DNA of 64,000 nucleotides from Neocallimastix lanati (nom. inval.) (Eukaryota > Neocallimastigomycota > Neocallimastigomycetes > Neocallimastigales > Neocallimastigaceae): assembly GCA_016946835.1 (NCBI GenBank), contig JACVTC010000169.1, forward strand, positions 107,001-171,000. The letters are read 5' to 3'. Shown in pieces: positions 8,248 to 17,413 of the stretch (positions within the stretch are counted from its first letter, which is position 1; each line of letters opens with the position of its first letter). A model generated the notes under the pieces. The model ran no database searches, was not told the origin of the DNA, and saw nothing but the letters and a program-made list of their open reading frames with translations. The translations under genes and the position numbers were made by a program.

Positions 8248-9749
8248 TTATCGGGAGTACGCAATCTCTCGAGATAACTAAAATTGCAACAAACAACTAT
8301 GATCAAGAAAATATTATAGAATATGAAGGAAACAATAATTATATGATTAATGCAGCTCAAAAGAGAAAATCACCAAGTAAAAATTCATTAGATAAAAATA
8401 AAATATCACCAAGTAATAAATCTATAGTAAAACCTTCCATTCTAAATCAACCAAATATAAAAGCTGTTAAACAACAAAATAAAGCCATTAAAGATAAAAG
8501 AAGAAGAGAAATTACAAATGATGTAGAAGACATGGATATATCTAATAATAATATTTCGCATGAAGAATCTAATAATAATAGTGAAAGTGTTCAAACAACC
8601 AATTTTGACCAACCCCAATCTAATACTCCTAACGAAAATAATTATCAAAATAATAATTCAAATACTATACCAGAAAAAGTTAAAACAAAAGGTAAGCGAA
8701 ACATGACCGAAATACAAATGTTAAAACCTGAAAATAAATTCAATATTTTGGAAGAAGCCAATAACTTATATCCTAAAATAAGCCTAACACAATTATTATC
8801 AGCATGTCCATCCATAAGAAAAGATCTAGAACAAGGTTGTAAACCACGAGTTGAGAAAATACTTTATACTATTCAAAATTTAAACATTCCTATATTATGC
8901 GGAAAAATAGGAAACAAATCAGTCAAAATACTTTTCGACACAGGTGCAAATGTTAACATCATAACTAAAAATTCACTTGAAGAACTAGAAAATGTAATCA
9001 TTAATAATTGTGACCTTTCTGAAACTATTACAATTGCCGATGGTACAATGCTCCATACTAATTCTTATATAAATTTAAAATTAACTATAAATAATAATTT
9101 AACTGTGAATGAAAAATTTTATATAATAGATTATACAAATCCATTCTTTAATATTATATTAGGAAGAGGTATACAAAAGAAGTACAGACTCTACATTGAT
9201 CCAGATGATGATTGCTTATATCAAAAAACAAAAAAAGGAATTAAAAGAATAACTGAAATATATAATAACCATACTTCTTTAAAGACGCCTATGTGTAATG
9301 CAATAATAATAGAAAAGAATAAAGGTATCGGAAGTACTCTTTTGCAAAAGGAGGAAGACAAATTAGAACACCCAATTTATTATTTAAGTTGGACATTGTC
9401 AATCAACAATAACAAACCAATAAAATTTATAACTGATTATAAGCCACTTTTAGGTTTGCTCAAGAAAAGTATTCCTAACAACAATAGACATGCCCGTTGG
9501 ATAGAAGAATTTAATAAGTACAAAACCAACTTAGTTTATGAAAAAAGAAAAAGAAATGAACTGGCTGTAACTAAAATCTTGGTAAACCTCCAGCAATTCA
9601 GCGTAGTGAGGATTGTCGTCGATCACGTCGGCGTTAACCCACTCTTGTTTATCGTTCTGGTTCGCAACAAGATATTGATAATGTCCTTGGTGTTTCCTAG
9701 ATCCAAGGATATGGATTATCTTTTGGTTTCCTGCAGGAGCCGGCACTAA
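8181..9749 (+). CDS. pol: Protease and RNase H remnant of element B1 (pol without RT)
   Basis: Open frame reached by -1 frameshifting near 8240; the Met at 8181 lies inside the gag zinc-knuckle region and is probably not used. After a charged low-complexity linker it has a retropepsin-like aspartic protease, with active site FDTGANVNIITKNSLEEL near residue 253 and an ILGRGI flap-end motif near 330. It then jumps straight to RNase H fragments (GSTLLQKEEDKLEHPIYYLS, 'ITDYKPLLGLLKK'), skipping the whole reverse transcriptase and the middle of RNase H. From about 9556 the sequence is the antisense of element C and the last ~64 codons are meaningless. B2 (464-residue frame) has the same PR-RNase H junction. 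Such a product could process Gag but cannot reverse transcribe. Confidence 0.75.
   Translation: MHKLSKNWPRCRRMSRIKSFKLIIGSTQSLEITKIATNNYDQENIIEYEGNNNYMINAAQKRKSPSKNSLDKNKISPSNKSIVKPSILNQPNIKAVKQQNKAIKDKRRREITNDVEDMDISNNNISHEESNNNSESVQTTNFDQPQSNTPNENNYQNNNSNTIPEKVKTKGKRNMTEIQMLKPENKFNILEEANNLYPKISLTQLLSACPSIRKDLEQGCKPRVEKILYTIQNLNIPILCGKIGNKSVKILFDTGANVNIITKNSLEELENVIINNCDLSETITIADGTMLHTNSYINLKLTINNNLTVNEKFYIIDYTNPFFNIILGRGIQKKYRLYIDPDDDCLYQKTKKGIKRITEIYNNHTSLKTPMCNAIIIEKNKGIGSTLLQKEEDKLEHPIYYLSWTLSINNNKPIKFITDYKPLLGLLKKSIPNNNRHARWIEEFNKYKTNLVYEKRKRNELAVTKILVNLQQFSVVRIVVDHVGVNPLLFIVLVRNKILIMSLVFPRSKDMDYLLVSCRSRH
8238..8277 (+). promoter_or_regulatory. -1 ribosomal frameshift signal between gag and pol of B1
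   Basis: T_TTA_AAT heptamer (8238-8244), read in the gag frame directly before the TAA stop (8245-8247). It is followed by a stem-loop: TTATCGGGAG (8248-8257), loop TACGCAAT, CTCTCGAGATAA (8266-8277). In B2 the 3' arm is CTCCCG, which restores full pairing. The downstream frame is -1 to gag, as the motif requires. Confidence 0.7.
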
Positions 9750-11738
9750 GGTCTTAGGTAGTTTGTAGAATGGTTCCAATTCACTCACATGGAATACTGG
9801 GTACATATTTGGGAAGGGTGAGCGACTTATATCTAACCTGTAATTCTTCTTTTCTTCGTCGACACCAACTACCTTGAATGGTCCGAATTTTCTTGTTGCA
9901 AGTTTATAGAATGGCAACGCGTCATAATTTTCTGGTTTCCTTAACCATACTTTATCTAACAACCTATACCTGGGGTAATTATCTGTACGGGTCCTATCCA
10001 TATTATCCAGGTATCTTGTTTGGGCGATTTCTAAAATGTGCTTTAGGTTTCCCACGTTGTGCTCAAAGCTATCGATCATTTTAGCTTCGCCTAACGAGTG
10101 CACTAAGTCAGCTGTCTTAGGGGAGTTGTGTACCTGGTAATTATATAAGGTAAGGAAAGGAGATTGTTGGGTAGAAGCGTGGATTGCGTTATTATAGCAG
10201 AACTCTGCTAAGAACAAGTAGTCCATCCAACTTTCATCATCGTAGGTTCCCACAAAGCACCGTAAATAAGTCTCTACGTAGGCATTGTTCCTTTCCACTT
10301 GGCCTACTGTCTCATGGTGACTAGTGGTAGCATGGTTTACTCTTGTTCCGAAGAACTCAAGTAGCTCCTTCCATACCTGGCTAGTGAATTGAACTCCTCT
10401 ATCAGTTGTAACCACCTTAGGGAATCCATGCAACCTGTAAATTTCCTTTAGGAATGCGTCAGCAGTCTCGTTAGCGTTGGGCATATGTTTAAATCCTATC
10501 AGGTGTATCATCTTGGTTAACTTATCGCAACATACTAAGATACAACCTGCTCTCTTAGTTTCCCAAACATAACCGTTATCGGTCCTTACTCTACTCTTCA
10601 CTGGCAGATCCGTTACAAAGTCTAATTGTACCTCTTGCCAGAGTAATTCTGCAGCCCGAACCCTTACCGCAGTACCATATTCTTTATGGCGATCATCCTT
10701 CTTGGTAGCGCAAGTTCTACAAGCTTTCACGTAGCCTGATATATCCTTTCTCATCTTCGGCCAGTAGAAATTCCTATATACTAGGTCCGAAGTCTTATCA
10801 ATTCCTAAGTGTCCTGCGTACTCCGAGTCATGGTTTAATTGAATAATTGTTTTCCTGAACGTTGTGGGCACATAAATTTGTTCAGGGTTTTCCTTTCTAA
10901 CCAGAAGGCCATCTACTTCTAGCCAATGTTTCTTGTTATAATTATTTCTGGTATCTTCTGCTAAATCTTTGATAATCTCTTGGGCCATTTTATCCTGTCG
11001 GTAGGCCTGCTTGATATCATCCACGAAATTGGTAGCTAAGGCTAAATAAGCAGCTTCTCCATCTACATCGTCAAATCCTACCAATTGATCGGGTTTTAAT
11101 AGGCTATCTTTATCGAATTCTTTACCCTCAGTTTTCTCTGTCTCGACTCTTGAGAGGGCATCAACTTTACCATTTTTCTTCTCAGGTCTGTAAACTATTT
11201 CAAACCAGTATGTGGCGAATAGTTCTTGCCATCTAATTTGCCTAGGAGTTAGTAATTGTGGTTTGGTAGAGAACAACAGATTTCTGTGATCACGATAAAC
11301 AATAATCTTATGCTTCGCTCCTTGAAGCAAGTGTCGCCATTCTGTAAAAGCAGTCTTAATGGCTAATAGTTCTTTCTCTGTAATCGAATAATTTACTTCA
11401 GCCTTGCTGAGTGTCTTGGAATAATAATATATAGGATGAAGAGTACCATCGTCTCCTTTCTGTGACTGCACACCTCCTATCGCGTAATTACTAGCATCAC
11501 ATTCCACGAAGAACTGTTTCTCGTGGTTAGGGTAAGCTAGCACTGGCGGAGAGGTAAGCATTTCCTTTAGCTTGTGAAACGCGGCCAATCCTTCTTCATT
11601 CCATTCGAATTTCTCTTTCTTTGAAGTCATTTTGAATAGCGGTTTGGCTATTTCTGAAAAGTTCTTAATAAAATTCCTGTAATAATTGCAAAAGCCTAAG
11701 AAGCTTTGCAATGCTTGACATTTTCTGGTTGTGGCCAT
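9531..11738 (-). pseudogene. pol: Element C pol: RT thumb, RNase H, integrase, chromodomain
   Basis: 735-codon open part of a broken Ty3/gypsy Pol. It starts in the RT C-terminus (FLGFCNYYRNFIKNF). RNase H follows (ECDASNYAIGGVQSQK; RDHRNLL where TDHRNLL is usual), then the integrase HHCC finger (H..H near residue 305-320, C..C in KACRTCATKK), and the catalytic D-D-E as LDFVTDLP, TTDRGVQFTS and HHETVGQVER. A C-terminal chromodomain-like segment (near 670-715, EWVNADVIDDNP) should direct insertion to chromatin. The last ~10 residues run into B1 sequence, so the natural stop and 3' LTR are gone. Upstream it is separated by frameshift from the RT core at 11815-12255. Inactive. Confidence 0.85.
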
Positions 11739-11814
11739 TCTGCCACGGCCTTAATCTTTTCTGGGTCAGTCTCTACACCATCCTTGCTAACCACATGGCC
11801 TAAAAATGAAGTCT

Positions 11815-12255
11815 TTAGCTTATGTAGTACACATTTGGACATCTTAGCTTCTTTAAAATCGTTCGAACATGCTCTACATGTTCCTCCAAAGTTTTGGAAT
11901 ATACGACAATGTCATCTAGGTAGACTTGACAGTACTTCCCGATATCCTCGCTGAAGACATCATTCACGAAGCTTTGGAACACCGCTGGCGCATTGGTTAA
12001 ACCAAAAGGCATTACTAAATGCTCGAAGTGTCCAAACTTAGTGTTGAAGGCTGTCTTGTATTCGTCACCCTCTCGAATTCGTACCAAGTTATAGGCAGAT
12101 TTAAGGTCGAACTTGGAGAACACGACTGCTCCTTTCATAGCTTCGAACACTGCACTAATTCTTGGGATCGGATAGGCATTGCGTTTGGTCCATTGGTTCA
12201 GCTTGCGATAATCCATGTAAAGTCGTAGCTCACCTGATTTCTTCGGCACGAACAA
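11815..12255 (-). pseudogene. pol: Element C pol: reverse transcriptase core
   Basis: RT palm and fingers of element C in their own frame: [40 protein letters not shown] and the catalytic VYLDDIVVYSK. The first motif has Met where V/I is usual (LCVDYRKLN). The frame continues for a few residues past KKLRCPNV and then shifts; the remaining thumb sequence resumes in the frame of 11738. A 1-nt shift separates it from the upstream frame near 12260-12290. Confidence 0.8.
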
Positions 12256-13012
12256 TACAGGGTAACCCGCCGAAGATTTTGACCTTCTTATAAACCCCAG
12301 CTAAATTTTCATCAATATATTCTTTAAGTGCTTTCTCTTCTTTAGGACTCGTTGGGTAGATAGCTCCTTTATAAAGTGGTGCATCAGGCTCTAGTTCTAT
12401 TTTACAATCGTACGGCCTGTGTTCTGGTAATGTCTCAGCGATTTCTTCGTTAAAAGCTTCCGTTAAGTCTCCGTAATACTTATCTATAATTTCGCCTATT
12501 GACAATAGCTTCTCAAGTCCCACTTTTCTGATTGTTTCCGCTACCGAATCCTCTTGCGTGATCATGGCTAGATGATCTTTTGTCTGGCTATCTTTTTGTG
12601 CACTACTTTCCGTAGGGTTTTTATTAATTTCAATCTCCTTTAGATTTTTAGTTTTCTGTACCTTGAGCCAATCTGCCCATTTGTCGTAATCCACTAAGTA
12701 ATCGTAGTAATCCATTGTATATTCAATTCCTCTATCACGGTAATATTGCCTCGTTAATTCATACACCGTGTCTTTCAACTTCTGGTTATCAATAACCTGA
12801 TTTATAATTTTTGTAATTCTCGCTGTAGGTTGAATCTCCTTTTGCACAGCTTCTTCTCTTTCTTCTGGGAGTTGCACCATGTATATGCTTTCACCTGCAC
12901 ACTCTTCTGGTGAATCTACATCTAGTAGCCCTGGTCTTTCACCATCTATTTTATATACCTTAGGCTGTTGATCATGGACGTCAATCTTCCTATAGATTAA
13001 GTTTCTATCCAT
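12230..13012 (-). pseudogene. pol: Element C pol: linker before RT and RT start
   Basis: 260-codon frame. The C-terminal ~60 residues match the start of gypsy RT (RPYDCKIELEPDAPLYKG, 'SPKEEKALKEYIDENL') and then go out of frame near 12290; the conserved GFIRRS..SAGYP motif is readable in the next frame. The N-terminal ~190 residues are charged and I do not recognise a domain. No D-S/T-G protease active site is visible between Gag and RT, so the protease and capsid were probably lost by internal deletion just upstream of 13012. Confidence 0.65.
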
Positions 13013-13229
13013 GAATCTTGATCTCTTGTTGCTGTACTTGGTTAATGGCCATTAGCTTCTCGATTTTTTCTTCAAGCTCATTTAAATGTACCTTATCCCT
13101 TTCTTGGTTCGCATCCAAGAATTCCTCAATCTTGTACAACTTTTGACCTTTATCCTCTAGGTCCTGTTGTATTTGTTTTCCTTTTATCTGGTCCGCATCC
13201 AGATAGGTTTCAATCTTTTTGATTTCTTC

Positions 13230-13532
13230 CTAAACAGCGGCTTCTTTCTCCTTGCTTTCAGCAATCTGCTGATTCAAGTAAGCTTGCACCTTCTGAAGCT
13301 CTAGCACGCTAGTCTGGCTACTAGTTTCCTCTTCATCCACACGCCTCTCAACCTCTCCAAATCGTTGGTCCACAGCAGGGATAAAGTTGCTAAGTTCAGC
13401 TTCAATTTTAGCGAATCTCATTTCACTTTGGTTTTGCATCTGTTCTATCATCGCAGCCGTCTGTTGCTGAGTGCTTATTATCATGTTCTTAAAATCCTCC
13501 ATCTGCTTACTCAGCAAAGCAGCAAAGTCCAT
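13230..13532 (-). pseudogene. gag: Element C Gag fragment, coiled coil
   Basis: 100-codon fragment rich in Gln, Glu, Lys and Met (MEDFKNMIISTQQQ..), with the heptad character of a coiled coil, ending at a TAG (about 13228-13230). The same frame continues after the stop with another ~70 residues of coiled coil until about 13015. Comparable coiled-coil sequence precedes the capsid in element G Gag. No capsid or zinc knuckle follows. Confidence 0.5.
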
Positions 13533-13825
13533 CGCTCCAGCATTAACATTTTTGCTTGAACTTTCTCCTTGGTTAGTCCCTGGCTTGCTAGCTTCAGGTT
13601 TACTAGCCTCGGGTTGACTCTTCTCAGGCGCCGCAGCTGGTTTAGGTTTAGAAGCAGCTGGTTTTTCAGGAGTACTCCTGTATTTTGGCTTCGAGATGAA
13701 GGTGCTTCCACAGGCGTAGGACTACTCTCCGCGGCCACACTACCCACCGAGCTCTTTAGGGAACCACTCCTCGTGGTTTTCCTGGTGTTTTCGGGTGCTT
13801 TGGTATTTTTCCCCTTTTTATCCAT
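13511..13825 (-). pseudogene. gag: Element C Gag N-terminus, basic and Ser/Pro-rich
   Basis: 104-codon frame starting MDKKGKNTKAPENTRK. The first Met after the leader makes it the likely Gag start of C. Low complexity, basic then Ser/Pro-rich, no recognised domain. It overlaps the next frame (13532) by a shift, which suggests one indel in an originally continuous Gag N-terminus. Confidence 0.45.
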
Positions 13826-14314
13826 TTACTTTTATTGATATTTATTTAATTCTTAATTATATATTCACTTATTAATATTTATTTAAACAATTATAGTTCG
13901 TTCACTTAATTGAATTTATTTAGTTGATATTAATTTATCCACTTAATTATTTTTTTTAAATAATAAAAGAAATAAAAATAAAAATAATAAAAAATAAAAG
14001 AAAAAATTTTTTTGAAAAATTAAATGAATAAAAATTAATAATTTAAATAAATTATTATTTAAAAATTTCTTCTTTCGCTTCCCGAGTCACTATATATATA
14101 ATTTTTTAAAAAAAAATGACCCCCTACTAAGCAAAAGCGAGTTTTATTTGGTAAAGTACGGAATTTTTATTAATTAAAAATCGGTACCACCAAAAATTTT
14201 AAAAATTTAAATTAAATAATGATTTATAATTATTAATAAATTAAATTTCGGATATTCGAAATTTTTAAAAATTTAAATTTTTAAATTTTTGATCAAAATT
14301 TTATTTTGAAGCCG

Positions 14315-14345
<31 letters not shown>

Positions 14346-14573
14346 GTAAACTAAAATTTTTGTGGCTTCTTCTGCTACGTATTGTGGCGTAAAATTTTGT
14401 ATCAAAAATTTTCTAAGTTATACAATTAAAAGGTAAACAAAGAAAAATAAGTAAACTATGATTTAATATTTAAGTATTAATTTTTATTTTATAAAAACTA
14501 GCTATTCTATCTATTAAATTATTACTTAGCGTTTAAATTTTTTATTTAATTATTATCAGCTATTTAGTTATAA
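13826..14573 (-). other. Leader of element C
   Basis: Non-coding stretch between PBS and Gag of C. Contains a T run on the plus strand (about 14318-14345) and a run of A/T-rich repeats. I see no gene. Confidence 0.5.
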
Positions 14574-14584
14574 AGCGTTACTAT
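14574..14584 (-). promoter_or_regulatory. Self-primer binding site of element C
   Basis: On the minus strand ATAGTAACGCT directly follows the 5' LTR. Its perfect 11-nt complement AGCGTTACTAT lies inside the LTR at 14867-14857, starting 36 bp downstream of a TATAAATA box (14903-14896). This is the geometry of Tf1-type self-priming, where the first 11 nt of the mRNA fold back on the PBS. Confidence 0.65.
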
Positions 14585-14905
14585 TGTAAAAGGTAAGTTT
14601 ATTATTAACTAAAATAACGAATAACAATTAAATTTAAAGGCTAAAATAACTTAACACCTCTCTATTCGAGTTGTTAATAATAAACACTAAATTAATTAAA
14701 TTTTATAATTATTATTTTCTATTACACTAGAATATAGCGCAGCACTTTATAACTCTATTCGTTATTAGTTACTGGGCTTACACTGAGTAATATATTTTTA
14801 TTTAATAATTATATTTTATTTATTAATATTAATATTTATAAGAGCAATTTACATTAATAGTAACGCTAGTGCGTTACAGTTACAAGTTCAATTATTATTT
14901 ATACA
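14585..14905 (-). repeat. 5' LTR of element C
   Basis: 321 bp, TGTATAAATAATAATTG to CTTACCTTTTACA in element orientation. Partial copies occur at 49976-50239 (same strand) and 51226-51275 (opposite strand). TATA box at the very 5' end; the region after it contains the self-primer. The right flank is another repeat (14906-15143). Confidence 0.65.
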
Positions 14906-15143
14906 TGTCAATAATGTTATGATTGGTGAATAATTTAATTTAACTTAGTTTACTAATCACTAAATAAAATATATTTAACTAAGTATTTAACTATATAATT
15001 AATTATAAAAATGATAAAATTTAATGTACGAAATTAATAAAAGATTTTATTTGATTAGCCGAAATTGCTAACTGTTTAGAGATACGTTACGTAACCAAAG
15101 AACTATCATTGGATAGGCTTGAAGTTACCATGTATCTGTTACA
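14906..15143. repeat. 238-bp TG..CA repeat (Z1)
   Basis: Starts TGTCAATAATG and ends CTGTTACA. Nearly the reverse complement of 48643-48879. Includes a conserved less AT-rich core (gatacgttacgtaaccaaag, 15080-15105) that is a near palindrome. TG/CA ends suggest a short LTR or a MITE; no target duplication was found at either copy. Confidence 0.5.
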
Positions 15144-15202
15144 TAGTGCTTTGATAAAGAATGAATTAATAACCTTTATTTTATTATTAATAATTCTTTA
15201 CT

Positions 15203-16392
15203 TGTCACGAATACTAGTGGATTTGAGATTAAAATTCACTATTAGATCAATTGAAATTTAATTTAGTTATTGACAAAAACTATTTTAATTCGATTTTAAT
15301 TATAAAAATAAATATTAGAAATATTAAAGAATTAGAAACCAAAGGGTTTGGACTTATTTATTAAAGATAATTTAATTTAATTTAACCCTTAAGAATTTGG
15401 AAAAAATAACATGAAGAAAAACAACGATAACTCAACAAATAATGAAAATATTATATTGACATTCCCTAAAATTATATCCATTGGAAAGCTACGGTCGAGA
15501 ACTACAACATATGTTAAAATCAACCTTATTGGAGAACTAGATAACGAGATATTGGACTTTAAAGATATTTAAATATAAAAATATAATTTAATTATTTAAG
15601 ACCCTAAATTATTAATTATGAAATTTATATTAGATAAATCTCTTAACTTGAAAATTATATTATTAATTTTTATTATTAATTAAAAATACAGAATTAGTTA
15701 TTAGTAATAGTTTTATAACATTTTAAATAAGTTTTATAAGTTTTATATATTTTATTATTATATATTTTTATTCAATTATTTCTAAAAGATTTTAAGGAAT
15801 TCTTTATCTTTCTAAAGATTTCCGAAAGAGAATTTTTAATTAGTTTTAATAATTTATTTTATTTTATATTTTATTATTAAATTAGTTTTGTTATTAAATT
15901 GTTTTATGAATAATTTATATAGTTATTTTATTAAAAGATTCTTATCAATATTATTTTATTATTATATTTTATATAGTTTATATACATGTATGAATATATT
16001 AAGATTAAAATGTATTAATTAATTATATAGTTAATTATTATTTTAGTTTAGTATAAAAAGGATTTGAAATTCCATATTTTGAATTCTTTGTAAGATTATT
16101 AATTTACTTTAAAATATTAACATAAAGTTAATGAATTAATTATAACAATAAATAATTTTTTATATTAATCTTAGTTAAAATTTATTATTAAAATATATAT
16201 TAAATAAAGTTCTAATAAAACATAAATCTTAAAATATTGAAATCTTAATTATAAAACTTTGTGTGTGCTATTTATTATTTAAATTTAATTAATTGTTATA
16301 ATTAATAAAAACATCTTGACCTGACCAATTTAACCCAAACTAGGAAAGATATAGCAAGAATCTTACCTAAACACTCAATTTAAAATTTTACA
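15203..16392 (+). mobile_element. Nested insertion N inside LTR E1 (solo LTR)
   Basis: TGTCACGAATAC to AATTTTACA, 1190 bp, flanked by target duplication TTACT (15198-15202 and 16393-16397). A TATA box (near 16052) followed by CTTTGTAAGATTAT resembles the TATA/self-primer segment of G LTRs (CTTTGTAAGGTTAT), so it is probably a G-related LTR. Contains one short less AT-rich open frame (15411-15572). Confidence 0.7.
15411..15572 (+). CDS. Small open frame of unknown nature within insertion N
   Basis: 53 codons from ATG, starting MKKNNDNSTNNEN. The second half (IISIGKLRSRTTTYVKINL..) has ordinary residue composition, unlike the Asn/Lys/Ile noise around it, and the DNA here is locally less AT-rich. 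No domain recognised. Could be a captured exon fragment, a leftover of an internal retroelement region, or chance. Confidence 0.2.
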   Translation: MKKNNDNSTNNENIILTFPKIISIGKLRSRTTTYVKINLIGELDNEILDFKDI

Positions 16393-17413
16393 TTACTAAA
16401 TTGTACTTTCCTATATTCTTGATAACCTAAACTTAATAATAAAATTTAATTTATTTTGATATAAATTAATTTTAAATTGTAAATAATGTAAATCAATTTT
16501 AATTAATTACTTTATTGATATATTATTAAATATATATATATATTAAAATACAATTGTAAATATTAAAATTATACTTTTAAGATACTAAATTATTAAAACT
16601 ATTAATTAAATATTATTATAAAAATTATTATAAAATTATTAAAACTATTAATTAAATATTATTATAAAAATTATTATAAAATTATTAAAATTATTAATTA
16701 AATATTATTATATAAATTATTATAAACTATTAATATTATAAAATTATTAAAATTATTAAATATTATTATAAAAATTTATTTATTATAACTATTAAATATT
16801 ATTATAAAATTATTAAGATTATTAATTAAATTTATTATTAAAAATTATTATTAAAAATTATTAATTATTATAAAAATTATTATTTAAATATTATCAAATT
16901 TATTAATTAAATATTATAAAAATTTTATTTTATTTTGAAAATAATTACAAGTATTATTTAAAATAATTAAAGATTATTAAATTTATTATATTAATCTTTA
17001 AAAACAATTTATTTAACTTAAAATATCAAAGAAAATAGTAAAAACTATTTTCTACATATTTAATTTATAATTATTTTTAATTAAATTATATTTGAATATT
17101 ATATTATTATATTTATAAAAATTAAACCAAAAATGAATTATTGATATAAAATTAATTCAATAATTCTATAAAATTCTTTAAATTATAAACAAATAATTAT
17201 ACTTTAAATTTATAAAAAAATATAAATATTGAAAATATTTCTTAAAAATTAAATGTATGTACTTCTAAAATAAATTTTAATATTAATAAATAATAAATAA
17301 ATTTTAATAAAAAGAAAATTTTTTTTTATATAATTTAAAATCAAAGCAGGGTAATACCCGTCCCCCCTGCTTGATTTTAAATCTATACGTGTCAACTCCG
17401 AGTCTACCAGCTT

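Larger units (their letters stand above)
4832..9556 (+). mobile_element. Element B1: RT-less Ty3/gypsy retrotransposon, 3' truncated
   Basis: 5' LTR 4832-5802, PBS 5804-5818, structured leader to about 7110, gag 7309-8247, then a protease frame fused to an RNase H remnant up to about 9556. There it breaks off against the 3' end of minus-strand element C. The second copy B2 (54208-59981) shows what is missing: a short integrase tail and the 3' LTR. Reverse transcriptase and the integrase core are absent from both copies at the same protein junction, so the deletion predates their spread. Coordinates of the broken end come from the point where B1 and B2 stop matching. Confidence 0.8.
9531..14905 (-). 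mobile_element. Element C: decayed chromovirus, minus strand, 3' truncated
   Basis: Order on the minus strand: 5' LTR (14905-14585), self-primer PBS (14584-14574), leader, Gag N-terminus (13825-13230), spacer and RT start (13012-12230), RT core (12255-11815), RT end to chromodomain (11738-9531). The capsid, zinc knuckle and protease are missing, the frame is broken several times, and the 3' LTR has been lost at the junction with B1. The coding part is clearly less AT-rich than the other elements here. Confidence 0.8.
15152..17409 (+). mobile_element. Solo LTR, family E, interrupted by a nested insertion
   Basis: TGATAAAGAATG to GAGTCTACCA with 4-bp target duplication GCTT (15148-15151 and 17410-17413). 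Compared with E2 (40402-41317) it carries an extra 1.19 kb at 15203-16392. Near its right end is a strong GC-containing hairpin (about 17335-17381; AGCAGG/CCTGCT with flanking A/T arms), also present in E2. The right GCTT is shared with element D. Confidence 0.75.

Noticed and set aside
9878-10084. Plus-strand frames over element C and minus-strand frames over D, G and H
   Set aside because: They are antisense shadows of the pol frames and show no domain or conservation of their own.
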